NCBI GenBank assembly: GCA_963738835.1
Contig: CAVTYH010000001.1
Coordinates: 806,001 to 870,000 of the forward strand
DNA from: CAVTYH01 sp963738835
Lineage (GTDB): Bacteria; Planctomycetota; Planctomycetia; Pirellulales; JADZDJ01
Direction: 5' to 3'
Length of the DNA stretch: 64,000 bases
The position numbers were made by a program, and so were the translations under genes. Positions 26,277-35,794 of this stretch are shown here, one piece after another. Below the pieces are notes generated by a model. It had not been told where the DNA came from, did not search any database, and saw only the letters and a program-made list of their open reading frames with translations. The number at the start of each line of letters is the position of its first letter. Position 1 is the first letter of the stretch.

Positions 26277-27001
26277 CCCCGCCGCGGTGCGCATCAGATC
26301 GTATCCAATGCCGAAGACAGCGGCGTCGATGATCAAATGGCTCATCCACGGGCCGTAAATCGAGCCGGTGCGGTGGTAGAGCCAGGCCCAAACGCCGCCG
26401 CCGAAAGCAGTGGAGAGCGAGAAAAACCATGTCCACGGATTCGCAAGGCCGAAGTAGCTGCTGAGCACAACGACATGATGGGCCATGAATGCGAAGCTGG
26501 AAATGACGATCGCCGGCCAGAGCGCGAGGTGATTTTTCAAGCGGCCGAACACAAACCAGCGCCAGTAGTATTCTTCCAGCAGTGAATGCACGAGCGAATA
26601 AAACAGGGCGATGACCGCGTACACGCCCAGACTGCTCACGCCGATTTTCGCTAGCCGGGCACTCATTTGCGATGCGCGGCATCAAAGATTCCCGCGTGTT
26701 TGAAGTAACCGAAGTAAAGCGCCAACATCGAACCGGCGACGAGCAGTCCGAAGCCGATTCCGGTCGCCAATCCGCATGTGTTCGGCCGCGGCCAACGTAA
26801 CCGCCCACCTCGTATCAGTCCGACCCAAACCAGCGGCAAGCCAAATTGGATCGCCTTGCCAAGACCATCGGCCCATTGCTGCGCGGCTTCGGCTGAATTG
26901 ACCAGCGAGACAAAAACGACATATGTGAAGATTGCCGGCCAGACGCAAGCAAACACGATCACCGGCCATTCGAAACGGGCGGGCTGAGAGACTTCGTCCA
27001 T
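26271..27001 (-). CDS. CPBP family intramembrane metalloprotease, frameshifted or split
   Basis: CPBP (Abi) proteins are multi-pass membrane proteases related to the CAAX prenyl endopeptidases; in bacteria some give phage or bacteriocin immunity. The second part holds the active-site motifs: LLEEYYWRWFVFG (EExxxR), FAFMAHHVVVL (FxxxH) and SHLIIDAAVFGIGYD. The first part (27001-26664) supplies N-terminal helices (WPVIVFACVWPAIFTYVVFV). The two frames overlap by ATGA at 26663-26666. One missing A in CGCAAATGAGT would fuse them into a typical full-length protein of about 243 residues, which I think is more likely than two genes. The start at Met48 of the longer frame is an estimate. Confidence 0.8.
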
Positions 27002-27131
27002 GGGCAGGGCCAATCGGGGACTCTTGTCGTCTATCGGTAATTCGCCGACTGGCATCAAATCTTGCCAATTTCCACCGCGAAGAGGCGAAGCGAGGTTCAC
27101 CAGACACCCAGACACCAAGCACTGTTCATTC

Positions 27132-27171
27132 GGCACCCTCACCCCGGCCCTCTCCCCAAGGGCGAGGGAGG
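27132..27171. repeat. Family A palindrome, single unit
   Basis: GGCACCCTCACCCCGGCCCT CTCCCCAAGGGCGAGGGAG, the cleanest single copy in the window, between the CPBP gene and the ACT-domain gene. Confidence 0.85.
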
Positions 27172-27210
27172 CAAAACTCAGACACCCCTAAACCACTCCG
27201 CCGCCGCGGC

Positions 27211-27702
27211 TCACTGGTCTTCCGACAAATCGGCTTCCGTAATCATGACGAAGCCCTTGCTGGCCAGCGTTTCCAGGCCCATCTCGATATTGTCGACCAT
27301 CAGTGCTACAGCCGGGCTTCCATGCGGTCGCACCAAGAGCGGGTAGGCCTGGATGATGTTCACTTCCGCCTGCAACAGCGCGGTGCAAACCTGCAACAGC
27401 GGCTGATGACCCTCGGGCAATTCCACGCCAATCAAATCGCTTTCGATCATCGCCAGCCCGGCCCGTTCCAGAATTTCGCGACCTTGTTCCGGATGGCTGA
27501 GCAAAAACCGCACAAAGCAGCATTCGGCAGAATCGGTGATCGAGAGGGCAACAATTTTGACCCGACTGCCATCAAAACGCCGCACCACTTCCAGCAACTG
27601 CCCGACGCGGTTTTCCAGAAACACCGTGAACTGGCGGATGGACGGATAGTTTCGTCCCCGCATGGTGGCAAAATCTGTGACGATGCCCTCGCCAAAGCTC
27701 AT
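27211..27702 (-). CDS. ACT domain protein
   Basis: 163 residues with an ACT regulatory fold, typical of amino-acid sensing domains: RQFTVFLENRVGQLLEVVRR at the start, KIVALSITDSAECCFVRFLL, then a second related unit from about residue 95 (LPEGHQPLLQVCTALLQAEV, NIIQAYPLLVRPHG). No enzyme domain is attached, so it is probably a regulator or an allosteric subunit, but the partner is not identifiable. Met14 (27663) is an alternative start; no ribosome-binding site decides. Confidence 0.8.
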   Translation of the reverse strand: MSFGEGIVTDFATMRGRNYPSIRQFTVFLENRVGQLLEVVRRFDGSRVKIVALSITDSAECCFVRFLLSHPEQGREILERAGLAMIESDLIGVELPEGHQPLLQVCTALLQAEVNIIQAYPLLVRPHGSPAVALMVDNIEMGLETLASKGFVMITEADLSEDQ

Positions 27703-27897
27703 GAGATCAGTTCGAGGTGCCGTGGAATCAGCGGTGCCGCGCGAACCGAAGGCGCAGCTTTTTCAATTGGCTTGTTCGCAAATATAGGGCGAGCGGGAAG
27801 TTCCGTCAATTGGCGCGGCGTAACGGGGCTGAATGGTCGCCGAGTCTTTGGTAACATCGCGGCGAGAATAGTTTATGACGGCTCGAAGACAATTTGC

Positions 27898-27952
27898 GTA
27901 GCGGCCGGGCTCGTCCCGGCGTTAAATCGCGGGGCCAGCACCGCCGCTACAC
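27898..27952. repeat. Repeat family H, reverse-oriented long form
   Basis: GTAGCGGCCGGGCTCGTCCC GGC ending in GCCGCTAC, with inverted GTAGCGG/CCGCTAC ends. Related to the copies at 19468 and 40308. Confidence 0.55.
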
Positions 27953-27984
27953 TGCCAAAGGCAGTAAACTGCACACGCACCGTT

Positions 27985-28383
27985 ATGCTCCGCCAACACG
28001 ATGTACAAATTCGCGTGCGATATCAAGAAACCGATGGGCAGGGCCGTGTCCACCATGCCAATTACTTTACGTACTTCGAGCTGGGTCGCACCGAGCTGTT
28101 GCGGGCTGCCGGCATGAGCTACCGAGCCGTTGAAGAAGCCGGTTACCACTTGGTTGTCGCAGAAATTGGTTGCGAATATTTTTTGCCGGCCTCGTTTGAT
28201 GATTTGCTGACGCTGCGAACGACGGTCGTTCACGCCAAAGGTGCACGGATCAAGCATCAATACGAAGTCTTCCGCAACGGCGAATTGCTAGCCCGCGGGC
28301 ACTCTGTCGTGGCCTGCGTCGACCGGACTGGCAAGCCGAAGCGCATTCCAGATTGGCTGTTGCCGGATGAGACGAATGAGTAA
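27985..28383 (+). CDS. Acyl-CoA thioesterase, YbgC-like hotdog fold
   Basis: 132 residues; hydrolyses acyl-CoA thioesters in the cytoplasm. The diagnostic motif YQETDGQGRVHHANYFTYFE carries the catalytic Asp seen in the 4-hydroxybenzoyl-CoA thioesterase group, followed by LGRTELLRAAGMSY. The ATG at 27985 is chosen because the longer upstream frame is antisense to the ACT gene and not protein-like. It sits about 280 bases from the ACT gene, which is divergent, and its stop lies in the repeat at 28381-28457. Confidence 0.88.
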   Translation: MLRQHDVQIRVRYQETDGQGRVHHANYFTYFELGRTELLRAAGMSYRAVEEAGYHLVVAEIGCEYFLPASFDDLLTLRTTVVHAKGARIKHQYEVFRNGELLARGHSVVACVDRTGKPKRIPDWLLPDETNE

Positions 28384-28457
28384 TGACCAAGCACCAATGA
28401 CCAGTGCAGTTTGGGCAATTGAATTGGTCATTGGGATTTGGTCATTGGTCATTTCTT
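28381..28457. repeat. Repeat family F, TGACCAATGACCAA type
   Basis: AATGACCAAGCACCAATGAC CAGT and, in reverse, ATTGGTCATTGGGATTTGGT CATTGGTCAT. It forms a hairpin between the convergent thioesterase and hisI genes and may act as a bidirectional terminator. Confidence 0.7.
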
Positions 28458-28844
28458 CGGTCGATACACTTTACTCGGATCGACCAATCGCTCCGCCACG
28501 AACTTCACTCCCTCGGGCGTGACTTGCCGGAAGAAGCAGCTGCGGTATCCTTCATGACACGCCGGGCCGGTTTGCCGCACCTTCAGCAGAATTGTGTCGG
28601 CATCACAATCGACAAAAATGGCTTCTACTTGCTGGGCATGCCCGCTTTCCTCGCCTTTGCGCCACAGCCTGCCGCGGGAACGGCTGAAATAGACGGCTCG
28701 GCCGGTGGCCACGGTTTCGGCGTAACTTTCGGCGTTCATCCAGGCCAGCATCAGCACTTGGCCGGTTTCGGCATCTTGAGCGATGGCCGGCAGCAAGCCG
28801 TCGGCGGTGGAAAAGTTCGGAACGTTTTCGGGCGTGTTTGCCAT
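28449..28844 (-). CDS. hisI: Phosphoribosyl-AMP cyclohydrolase
   Basis: 131 residues; third step of histidine biosynthesis (opens the adenine ring of phosphoribosyl-AMP). Family motifs are VLMLAWMNAESYAETVATGR, FSRSRGRLWRKGEESGHAQQ, and the metal/zinc ligands DCDADTILLKVRQTGPACH, with His and Cys in ACHEGYRSCFFR. It has the single-domain length without the hisE pyrophosphohydrolase. No other his genes are nearby. Overlaps the convergent hairpin repeat at its stop. Confidence 0.92.
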   Translation of the reverse strand: MANTPENVPNFSTADGLLPAIAQDAETGQVLMLAWMNAESYAETVATGRAVYFSRSRGRLWRKGEESGHAQQVEAIFVDCDADTILLKVRQTGPACHEGYRSCFFRQVTPEGVKFVAERLVDPSKVYRPKK

Positions 28845-28973
28845 ATTTGAACGACCAGCATATCGCACCCGTGGTTCGCGGACCAGCGTAGAGGCTATAC
28901 TCAAACAGTAAGAAACACGCGTCCGCAATTGGCGGCCCGCGCAAACCCTTTGTGATAGCGGAGTATCTGAGTG

Positions 28974-29978
28974 ATGTCGCGCGGAGCACTCGTCGTTAGC
29001 CTTGATTTCGAACTCGGCTGGGCAGACCGAATGGTTGCTGGCAAGCCCGGTGGTCATGCTGGTTTGTCGCACGCGCGGACGGTTGTTAAACAGTTGCTGC
29101 GAATCTTTGATCGTCATCAGATTTCTGCGACTTGGGCCACCGTGGGCCACTTGATGCTGCGGCCGCAGGATTGTCCGGGAGGACGATTTTCTTACAACCT
29201 TCCGGCTCCTCGTTACTCTTGGTTTCAAGGTGGCTGGTACGAAGGAATTCCGGCGTTCGGCGAAGAGGGTTGGGAATTGTTTTATGCTCCTGACCTAGTC
29301 GAAAAGATCGTCAACTGCCCGACGTATCAGGAGCTTGCCTCGCACACGTTCAGCCATTTGGAAGTGTGGGATCCTGAGTGTACCGAGGAGGTTGCCCGGG
29401 CCGAGTTTGCGCTGTGCCAGGAACTGGCGAGCAATTGGGGGCGCAAACTCAATAGCGTAGTCTTTCCGCACAACGGGAATGGTTTTCTAACGACACTGGA
29501 GCAAACGGGCTATTCGTCCTACCGGGGGCTCAACAGCGAATGGTATTGGTTCGGGATGGACGCCAGCAGCATGCATACCAGGTTTGCCGCTCGACGGTTT
29601 ATCCAACCCTTCCGCTATCTCGACGAGCAGTTGCCACTCTGGCCGCCTCTTCCGAGCGCTCGCCGAGTAGGGCAATTGTGGGAAATTCCGCACAGTATGT
29701 TCTTTCCGGGCTTCAGCGGGGTGGCGAAATATGTGTCTGTGCGTGCTCGTGTTCGCCGTGGGATCCTTGGGCTGAGGCAAGCGGCCAAGCACGGCCGCTT
29801 GTTTAGCTTATGGACGCACCCAGAGAATTTGCTGGTGCGAAGCGAGGAGCTATTGGCAGCACTTGACGAAATTTGTCAGGAGGCGGCCAGTTTGCGTGAC
29901 GCGGGAGAGCTTGATATCCTGCCGATGGAGCAGGTCGTAGAACGACTCAATGCCGGCGAAGAATCCTGGACGATCTGA
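28974..29978 (+). CDS. Polysaccharide deacetylase family protein
   Basis: 334 residues from ATG 28974 (a GTG lies one codon earlier). NodB-fold deacetylases remove N- or O-acetyl groups from sugar polymers. Motif 1 is VSLDFELGW (with the catalytic Asp and metal-ligand region) and motif 2 is SHTFSH with the two metal-binding His. Motif 3-like VFPHNGNGF follows. No signal peptide is present, so it acts on an intracellular or lipid-linked sugar, or its export is not obvious. It is convergent with a carbamoyltransferase; joint work on a surface glycan is only an inference. Confidence 0.85.
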   Translation: MSRGALVVSLDFELGWADRMVAGKPGGHAGLSHARTVVKQLLRIFDRHQISATWATVGHLMLRPQDCPGGRFSYNLPAPRYSWFQGGWYEGIPAFGEEGWELFYAPDLVEKIVNCPTYQELASHTFSHLEVWDPECTEEVARAEFALCQELASNWGRKLNSVVFPHNGNGFLTTLEQTGYSSYRGLNSEWYWFGMDASSMHTRFAARRFIQPFRYLDEQLPLWPPLPSARRVGQLWEIPHSMFFPGFSGVAKYVSVRARVRRGILGLRQAAKHGRLFSLWTHPENLLVRSEELLAALDEICQEAASLRDAGELDILPMEQVVERLNAGEESWTI

Positions 29979-30033
29979 CGGTAGGGCACGGCCTGACGCT
30001 GCCCAACCCACAAAAAGTTTTACGCTAACGCCG

Positions 30034-31774
30034 CTACACGGTGCTGGTTTCGACCCGGCGTGTCGGCTTGGCATGCGGTGGGCTCGGGAAGTCAAATTCC
30101 GCCAGGAATGGACCGATTGCCAAATAGCGAAAATGCGCGTCTCGGCAAGATCGAATCGCGTCGTCCGGCGTGCACACAATCGGCTCTTCGTGCATGTTGA
30201 ACGACGTGTTGATGACAGATGCCAAGCCCGTGCACTCATGATAAATCTTCAGCATGCGATGCATGCCGGCATCCAAATCGGGGCGTACCGTCTGCGGCCT
30301 GGCAGTGCCATCGACATGCACCACGGCCGGACAATTTTGCGCCATTTCGGCGGAACAATCGAACGTAATCGTCATGAAGTTCGCAGGGTGCCGGGCTTTT
30401 TCGAAATTCCGATACAGTTTCGGCGCTTCTTCCTCGAGCGTGACCGGGGCAAACGGCATAAATTCGGTACGATGCAGTTGATCGTTGAGCCAAGCATTAA
30501 CCGAGGGATCGGTCGGTTGATACAAGATCGAGCGATGGCACAGGCCGGGGGGCCGAACTCCATTGCACCCTGAAAACGGGCAATCAATTCTCCGTCCACC
30601 AGCAGCTCAGCCAGCATTTTTTCAATGTCTGCAGGACGGGAAAATCGCACCCCCTCGACCGTAAGCGTGCCGGCGATTTCCTCTTCACTGAACTCGGGGC
30701 CCCAATACACGTCATGGATCGGCTGCGGTGTGTAAGGGCGATCTGTTGTGCCATGCCCAAGAAGCGGCGCCCCAACCTAACCCACCGTCCGACATGTGAG
30801 GAAAAATATAGACCCGTTCGACTTCCGGAATTTCGTAAAGCTTCTGGTTGACCCGCACATTGGCCACCACACCGCCTGCCATGCACAGGTTCTTGGCGCC
30901 GGTTTGCTGAACATACTTTCGCACATACTGCACCAGCACGTCTTCTAGCACATGCTGATACGCATAAGCGAGGTTTTCTAAGCCTTTGCGATTGAGCAGC
31001 CGTTTGAGCTTTGGATAGCTACCGTAAACGTACGGCGCTTGAAATGATCCATCGACGTTGTATAGCTGGCTGCGTGCAAAGGCGATGCACTCGTCGTCGT
31101 ATTTCCCATGCAGCCGCCAGTCCTGTGATCTTTCCTTCATGCCGCGCGGGCCGGTAGCCCGCGGCCTTGGTGATAGAGGCGTAAAAAGCGCCGGCAGAGT
31201 GCGGCAATGGCACTGCGTGTACAAGTTTGAAATTGCCACGGTCGCACGAATAAATGGTGGCCGTCTGCCCATCGCCTTGACCGTCGACCGTGAACGCCAA
31301 TGCCTGCTCGAAGCCCGACCCGTAGTACGCACAGGTGGCGTGCATGAAGTGATGATTCGCTCGCTCCACGCGCGAAGCCTCAATTCCCTGGTCGCGGACC
31401 CAGTTCCAGAGCTGCCCGTTGATCTCCTCGTGCAGCCGTTTGGTGCGTGGGTAATTGCGAAATTTCCAGATGCCGTAATTCAGCAGTTTTGTCGTCAGTC
31501 CGCCCGGATAAGAAAACCAACGAGTTTCATCCAACGCCCGCAATGTATCGGAAGGCTCTGTGGGCACATCCTGACGGACAACGACGACCTTGTCCAAATC
31601 CTTCGCCGCTGCGCCTGCGCGTTTCAGAAGCCACTCGATGGTTCGATAAGGTACGCCAGGCTGCTGCTTGATCCGTGTAAAGCGTTCTTCGTTCGCGGCA
31701 CCGATGAGTTTGCCGTCATTCAGAAGAATTGCGCCGGAATCGTTGTCCAGCTCGCTGATGCCCAAAATCAACAT
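30034..31774 (-). CDS. Carbamoyltransferase, NodU/CmcH type, three frameshifts
   Basis: Transfers a carbamoyl group from carbamoyl phosphate to a hydroxyl of a sugar or natural product. The N-terminal domain starts MLILGISELDNDSGAILLND and contains TRIKQQPGVPYRTIEWLL and NHHFMHATCAYYGSGFEQAL. The frame breaks near 31110 (GLAA then HGKYDDECIAFARSQ) and near 30737 (HNRS then PYTPQPIHDVYWGPEFSEEE). The third break, near 30549, is where GAMEFGPRALCHRSILYQ should read through. The last part is DPSVNAWLNDQLHRTEFMPF and ASVINTSFNMHEEPIVCTP. Two breaks need one base removed and one needs one added; all are in C- or G-rich runs. Restored length is about 579 residues. With three breaks a true pseudogene cannot be excluded. 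Confidence 0.85.
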
Positions 31775-32148
31775 GATTGGTTTCGATTTTCCAAAAAAGT
31801 CGCGAGGTGTGCCCGCAAAAGACGAAAGCGGAAGACAAGCGGACGCGGAACGGGCCACCCCCGATTTCCCGAATCCCGAAGAGTTCGATCGGGTGGCAAT
31901 TTTTCAGTCTAATTTGCCATGGCCACCTTCGCAAGAAGGCGATTTGTCGGTGGCCGAGAGGTACCAGTACCTCAAAACGATTATAGCGGTATTGTGCGTC
32001 GCAGTACCTTTGTGGCGACGTGCTCTGTTGAATTTCCAATACAATAGCTGATGATTAAGCTGATAATGGGCACGGCTGCTTTGTAATATATCCGCTGTCG
32101 TCCCCAGACTCGTATTTTTCTTTCATTGTACACCGGAGAACATCGCTA
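31775..32148. other. Intergenic region with short perfect hairpins
   Basis: No gene. GAGGTACCAGTACCTC (31957-31972) is a perfect palindrome-like hairpin, and GGCCACC (31921-31927) pairs with GGTGGCC (31949-31955). It probably contains the promoters of both flanking divergent genes. Confidence 0.45.
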
Positions 32149-33332
32149 ATGCAGGCGGATGCTGAAACAGACTGTCCGCCTCCGGGCGACGCCGCTTGGC
32201 GAGTGGCGGTGACTAAAATTCATAGCGATCTATTGCGAACAGGCTACAGCCGTTGTCAATGGCTGCCAACAACCCGCCGCGTACTTGCAGCTCCGCTGGA
32301 ACCGTCGAACCTTTGGCATTTCTTACGGCATGGTCAACGGCGCCTCTTGGAACCAACGGCGATTCCTGGCCTATATCGTCAAATCGAAAAACTGCGTCAT
32401 CCGTTGACTGTCGAAATGTGGAGTTTTTTTGGCGCGGGAGAAGCATGGCGAGCCGATCAGCTCGAACTGCTACTTGGAAAGCTTGACAGCGAACTCCGCC
32501 TCTCAGAGCTGTTAACGCTTGGCCTGGCGCGTCGCCGTGAAGACCAACTCATCGACAGCCGTTTGCGATTCATTCCGCATGAGAAGAATTTGTTTGTGTC
32601 CGATGTTCACGATCGATCGATACCGAACTTTTCCTATCTGGGACGCGATTCGTTAAAGCTAGCCGATCTCCAGCAACAGTCGATTGCCGGACGCCGGTTT
32701 CAAAAGGGCCTGGATATCTGCTGCGGCGGCGGTATTCAAGCACTGACTCTAACGGCCCACGCATCGCAAGTGCTGGGCGTCGACATTAATCCCCGAAGCG
32801 TGGCCTTTGCGCGTCTGAACGCAATACTCAACGGTTTTGAAAACCGCGCGGACTTGCGCAGGGTGATTTAACGACCGGCATCCAGGGGCCTTTTGATATT
32901 ATCATCGCTAATCCGCCCTTCGTGTTCATGCCACAGGAAGCGGCGTCCGCGAATCGAGATGGCTACGGCGGTGAATTTGGTTTGGAACTTGTCGGCCGCA
33001 TCGTCGACGACCTGGATCGCCTACTGACGCCGGACGGCGAAGTCTATTTCTTGTCCGCTTCACCTGTCATCCACGGTCAATCTTTGCTAGAGCAACTCGT
33101 GCAGCGCAAGCTTGCGTCCACAGGGTTGGGCGCTAACTTCACAACACTTCATCTTCGAGTCGACCCCGTTTTCCATCAGTTCCAGAAGCAGCACGGCATG
33201 CGGCATGAAATAGTTTACTTGGTGAAAATCAGCCGGCAATTGCCCCATGGTGTGCGTGTGCGAACACCATCGGCGGTTAACCAGATCATCAATCGCTTGT
33301 ATGTGCGACTTGCGAACATGCTTTATCGCTGA
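32149..33332 (+). CDS. Class I SAM-dependent methyltransferase, frameshifted
   Basis: SAM binding is seen in LDICCGGGIQALTLTAHASQ and VLGVDINPRSVAFARLNAIL. The frame stops at ...NRADLRRVI, and the expected continuation GDLTTGIQGPFDIIIANPPF is one base away, explained by one missing G near 32862. NPPF is the substrate-amide motif of N6-adenine/N5-glutamine-type methyltransferases (HemK/PrmC, TrmN6-like). The N-terminal 190 residues (HSDLLRTGYSRCQWLPTTRR) are not of a family I recognise. Restored length is about 394 residues; the substrate is unknown. Confidence 0.8.
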
Positions 33333-33433
33333 CAATTTGTTTTGGAGCGGGCAGTCTATAAGAATTCCGATTGAGTTTTCCCGTGGTGGCTCGCCGGACA
33401 GCACAGCGTATACTGTGATGACCCGCCATGTGC

Positions 33434-33480
33434 CCAGCCCAGGGACCATCGCGGCGATGGTGCCCGCAACCCCTGAACTT
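33434..33480. repeat. Repeat family E, long form (left of the ATP-grasp gene)
   Basis: AGCCCAGGGACCATCGCGGC GATGGTGCCCGCAACCCCTG: outer AGCCCAGGG arms with an inner ACCATCGC/GCGATGGT hairpin. Identical over about 40 bases to 34986-35031. Confidence 0.85.
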
Positions 33481-33522
33481 GCGGCCGCGCGACACGTAAA
33501 ACTCCCATCCGCCCGTAAATCC

Positions 33523-34963
33523 ATGTACAACCCCGCCGATCTCGGGCCGCTCGACAGCATGCGCTGGGATGAAAAGCTTGTCGAGCGGCTGTCGTCGTTG
33601 ATTCCTTACGATGCCGACGAGTTGCTCGACTTCATGGCCGACCAGAGTCGACGCGAACGGCTCGATTACATCAAAGACAACGGCGAGCGGATTATCATTC
33701 CGGTCACCACGGCGCCTGCCCGGTTCACATCGCGGCAAGTCAAACCGCTGCGGAAAGCATTCGATACGTTGGCTGGAGCGGTGGCCAAAATCGCGGCGGC
33801 GTGGCTCGACACTCCGGCCCTGCAAACCGTGCTGCCGCTGGAGCCGTACGAGGCCGAATGGCTAAAGCTGGCGGTCGGCGCACCCGGTGACACGGCGAAG
33901 CAAGTCTTTCATCGTTGGGATTTTGCGCTGAATTTGTCCGGCGATCCGGCGGCGGAAAATTTCAAATTGTTCGAAGTGAATTCCGTGGATGTCGGCGGCA
34001 TCCATTACGCCGGGGCGGCTCATCACGTTTCGATGTGCGCGCTGAATGTGGTTGGGTGCGCCGAACGTGTGGGGCATGCCCGGCGATAGTGGCGCCGATC
34101 CGCGGCTGATTCTGACGACGGCGCTGATGTTTCATCCCACGCTGAAAGGGCTGATGCGAAAACGCCGCGTCGTGATTGCCGAGAATCAGGATTTCACCAC
34201 CGGCATTACCGAGGCGGAATCGATCGCCACGTTTTTCCGCAAGCGGTTCATCAAAACCGAGTGCGTTGACGCGCGGAAATTGGAAACGCATCCGCAGTAC
34301 GGCGTCGCGTACCGAGGTAAGCCGGTCGATGCGGTGTATCGCAACATCGAGCTGCGCGACCTGGCCGACATGGAATCGGGTAACAATTTGGCCGGCATGC
34401 GGGCCGCCGCAAAAGCCGGGAAAATGGTTTCCTCGCCGTTTGGCGAACTCGACCACAAAAGTTTGTTCGAAGCGCTCGGCTCTGGCGAGTTTGACGATTT
34501 CTTTACGCCGGACGAAAAGCGATTGATTGCGGCCCACGTGCCGTGGACGCGGCTGCTGAGTGAGCGCACGGCAACCGATCGCGACGGCAAATCAATCGAA
34601 CTGGCCGATTACACGCGGCGACATCAATCCGATTTGGTGCTGAAGCCGAATCGCAGTTGCGGCGGGCAAGGTGTCACAATTGGCCGCATCGTCAGCGAAA
34701 ACACGTGGCAGCAAACCCTCGATGCCGCGCTGCAATCGCCCAGCACTTGGGTTGTGCAAGATTTCGTGCCGATTCCGCGGCGTCGCACCTGCCGGCTCGA
34801 CGATGAAGGAACGCTGGAGCCCGACGAAATGTTCACGGTCTACGGCGGTTACACGTCGATCGGCGGCATCGGCTTCGTCGGTCGCGCCAGCCACAGTCCG
34901 GTGGTCAACGTGATGCAAGGCGGCGGCATCGTCGCGGTGATGGGGAAGATGCCGAAGCGGTGA
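33523..34963 (+). CDS. ATP-grasp-like protein, frameshifted
   Basis: About 480 residues from ATG 33523. The start is tentative; the frame opens far upstream, across the repeat. The second part has an ATP-binding motif, LVLKPNRSCGGQGVTIGRIV, and EMFTVYGGYTSIGGIGFVGR near the end, which fits an ATP-grasp amide ligase of the circularly permuted or glutathionylspermidine-synthase-like kind. The first part includes FKLFEVNSVDVGGIHYAGAA. The frames change near 34047 (...HHVSMCALNV to WLGAPNVWGMPGDS), which needs one base removed. Product and substrates are unknown. It is downstream of the methyltransferase and bracketed by family E repeats. Confidence 0.7.
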
Positions 34964-34985
34964 CTTGGAAATGAATCTCAGCTTC

Positions 34986-35031
34986 AAGCCCAGGGACCAT
35001 CGCGGCGATGGTGCCCGCAACCCCTGGGCTT
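34986..35031. repeat. Repeat family E, long form (right of the ATP-grasp gene)
   Basis: CAAGCCCAGGGACCATCGCG then GCGATGGTGCCCGCAACCCC TGGGCTTG. Full inverted arms, direct orientation relative to the copy at 33434. Confidence 0.9.
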
Positions 35032-35081
35032 GTGTGATGATGCGACTTATAACATGAGTTTCAATCTTCAACGGTGATGCC

Positions 35082-35792
35082 ATGCCTGAATCGCTTGCGA
35101 AGCTAATCGATCTCGCCCTTTTGCATCCCACGATGACGGACGCCGAACTTCGCGCCGGCTGCGAAAAAGCCAAGAAACTTGGCGTGGCGACGGTCTGCAT
35201 CAAGCCGTACGCTGTGAAGTTGGCGGCCGAAATATTGAAGGGTTCCGGAGTCGGCGTCGGCACCGTGATCGGTTTTCCGCATGGCAGCAATGCGACCGCG
35301 ATTAAAGCCGCCGAGGCGAAGTTGGCTTGCGAGCAAGGGGCGACGGAACTCGACATGGTCGTCAACGTCGGCAAGGTAATCAGCGGTGATTGGTACTACG
35401 TTGCCCACGATATTAAGGCCGTCGTTGATGTCGGCAAGCAGCACAGTGCCATCGTGAAAGTGATATTCGAAAACGATTTTTTGCCGCACGACGAACTGAA
35501 AATCAAACTCTGCGAAATCTGCGGCCAAGTGGGCGCCGACTTTGTGAAAACCTCCACTGGCTTCGGCTTCGTGAAAGTCGCCAGCGGCGATTACAACTAC
35601 AAAGGCGCCACCGAGGCCGATGTGGCTTTGATGCGGAAACACACATCGGCCAACGTCGGCGTGAAAGCCGCCGGCGGCGTGCGCACCCAGGCCGAAGCCC
35701 TGCGGATGCAAGAACTCGGCTGCACACGATTGGGCACCAGCGCGCCGGAACCAATTATTGGATTAAGTAAATCGACCGGCGCCGGATACTAA
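35082..35792 (+). CDS. deoC: Deoxyribose-phosphate aldolase
   Basis: 236 residues, class I aldolase: splits 2-deoxyribose 5-phosphate into acetaldehyde and glyceraldehyde 3-phosphate. The two key lysines are in FVKTSTGFGFVKVASG (Schiff-base lysine) and VGVKAAGGVRT (proton relay). LDMVVNVGKVISGDW, with the catalytic Asp region, is also present. It is the first gene of a tight cluster for nucleoside breakdown: the S1-domain gene begins 2 bases after its stop, purine nucleoside phosphorylase follows, and thymidine phosphorylase and cytidine deaminase come after that. Confidence 0.95.
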   Translation: MPESLAKLIDLALLHPTMTDAELRAGCEKAKKLGVATVCIKPYAVKLAAEILKGSGVGVGTVIGFPHGSNATAIKAAEAKLACEQGATELDMVVNVGKVISGDWYYVAHDIKAVVDVGKQHSAIVKVIFENDFLPHDELKIKLCEICGQVGADFVKTSTGFGFVKVASGDYNYKGATEADVALMRKHTSANVGVKAAGGVRTQAEALRMQELGCTRLGTSAPEPIIGLSKSTGAGY

Positions 35793-35794
35793 AT

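Noticed and set aside
26932..28383. 483-codon plus-strand frame ending in the thioesterase
   Set aside because: Only the last 132 codons match a family; the first part is antisense to the ACT-domain gene and non-protein-like.
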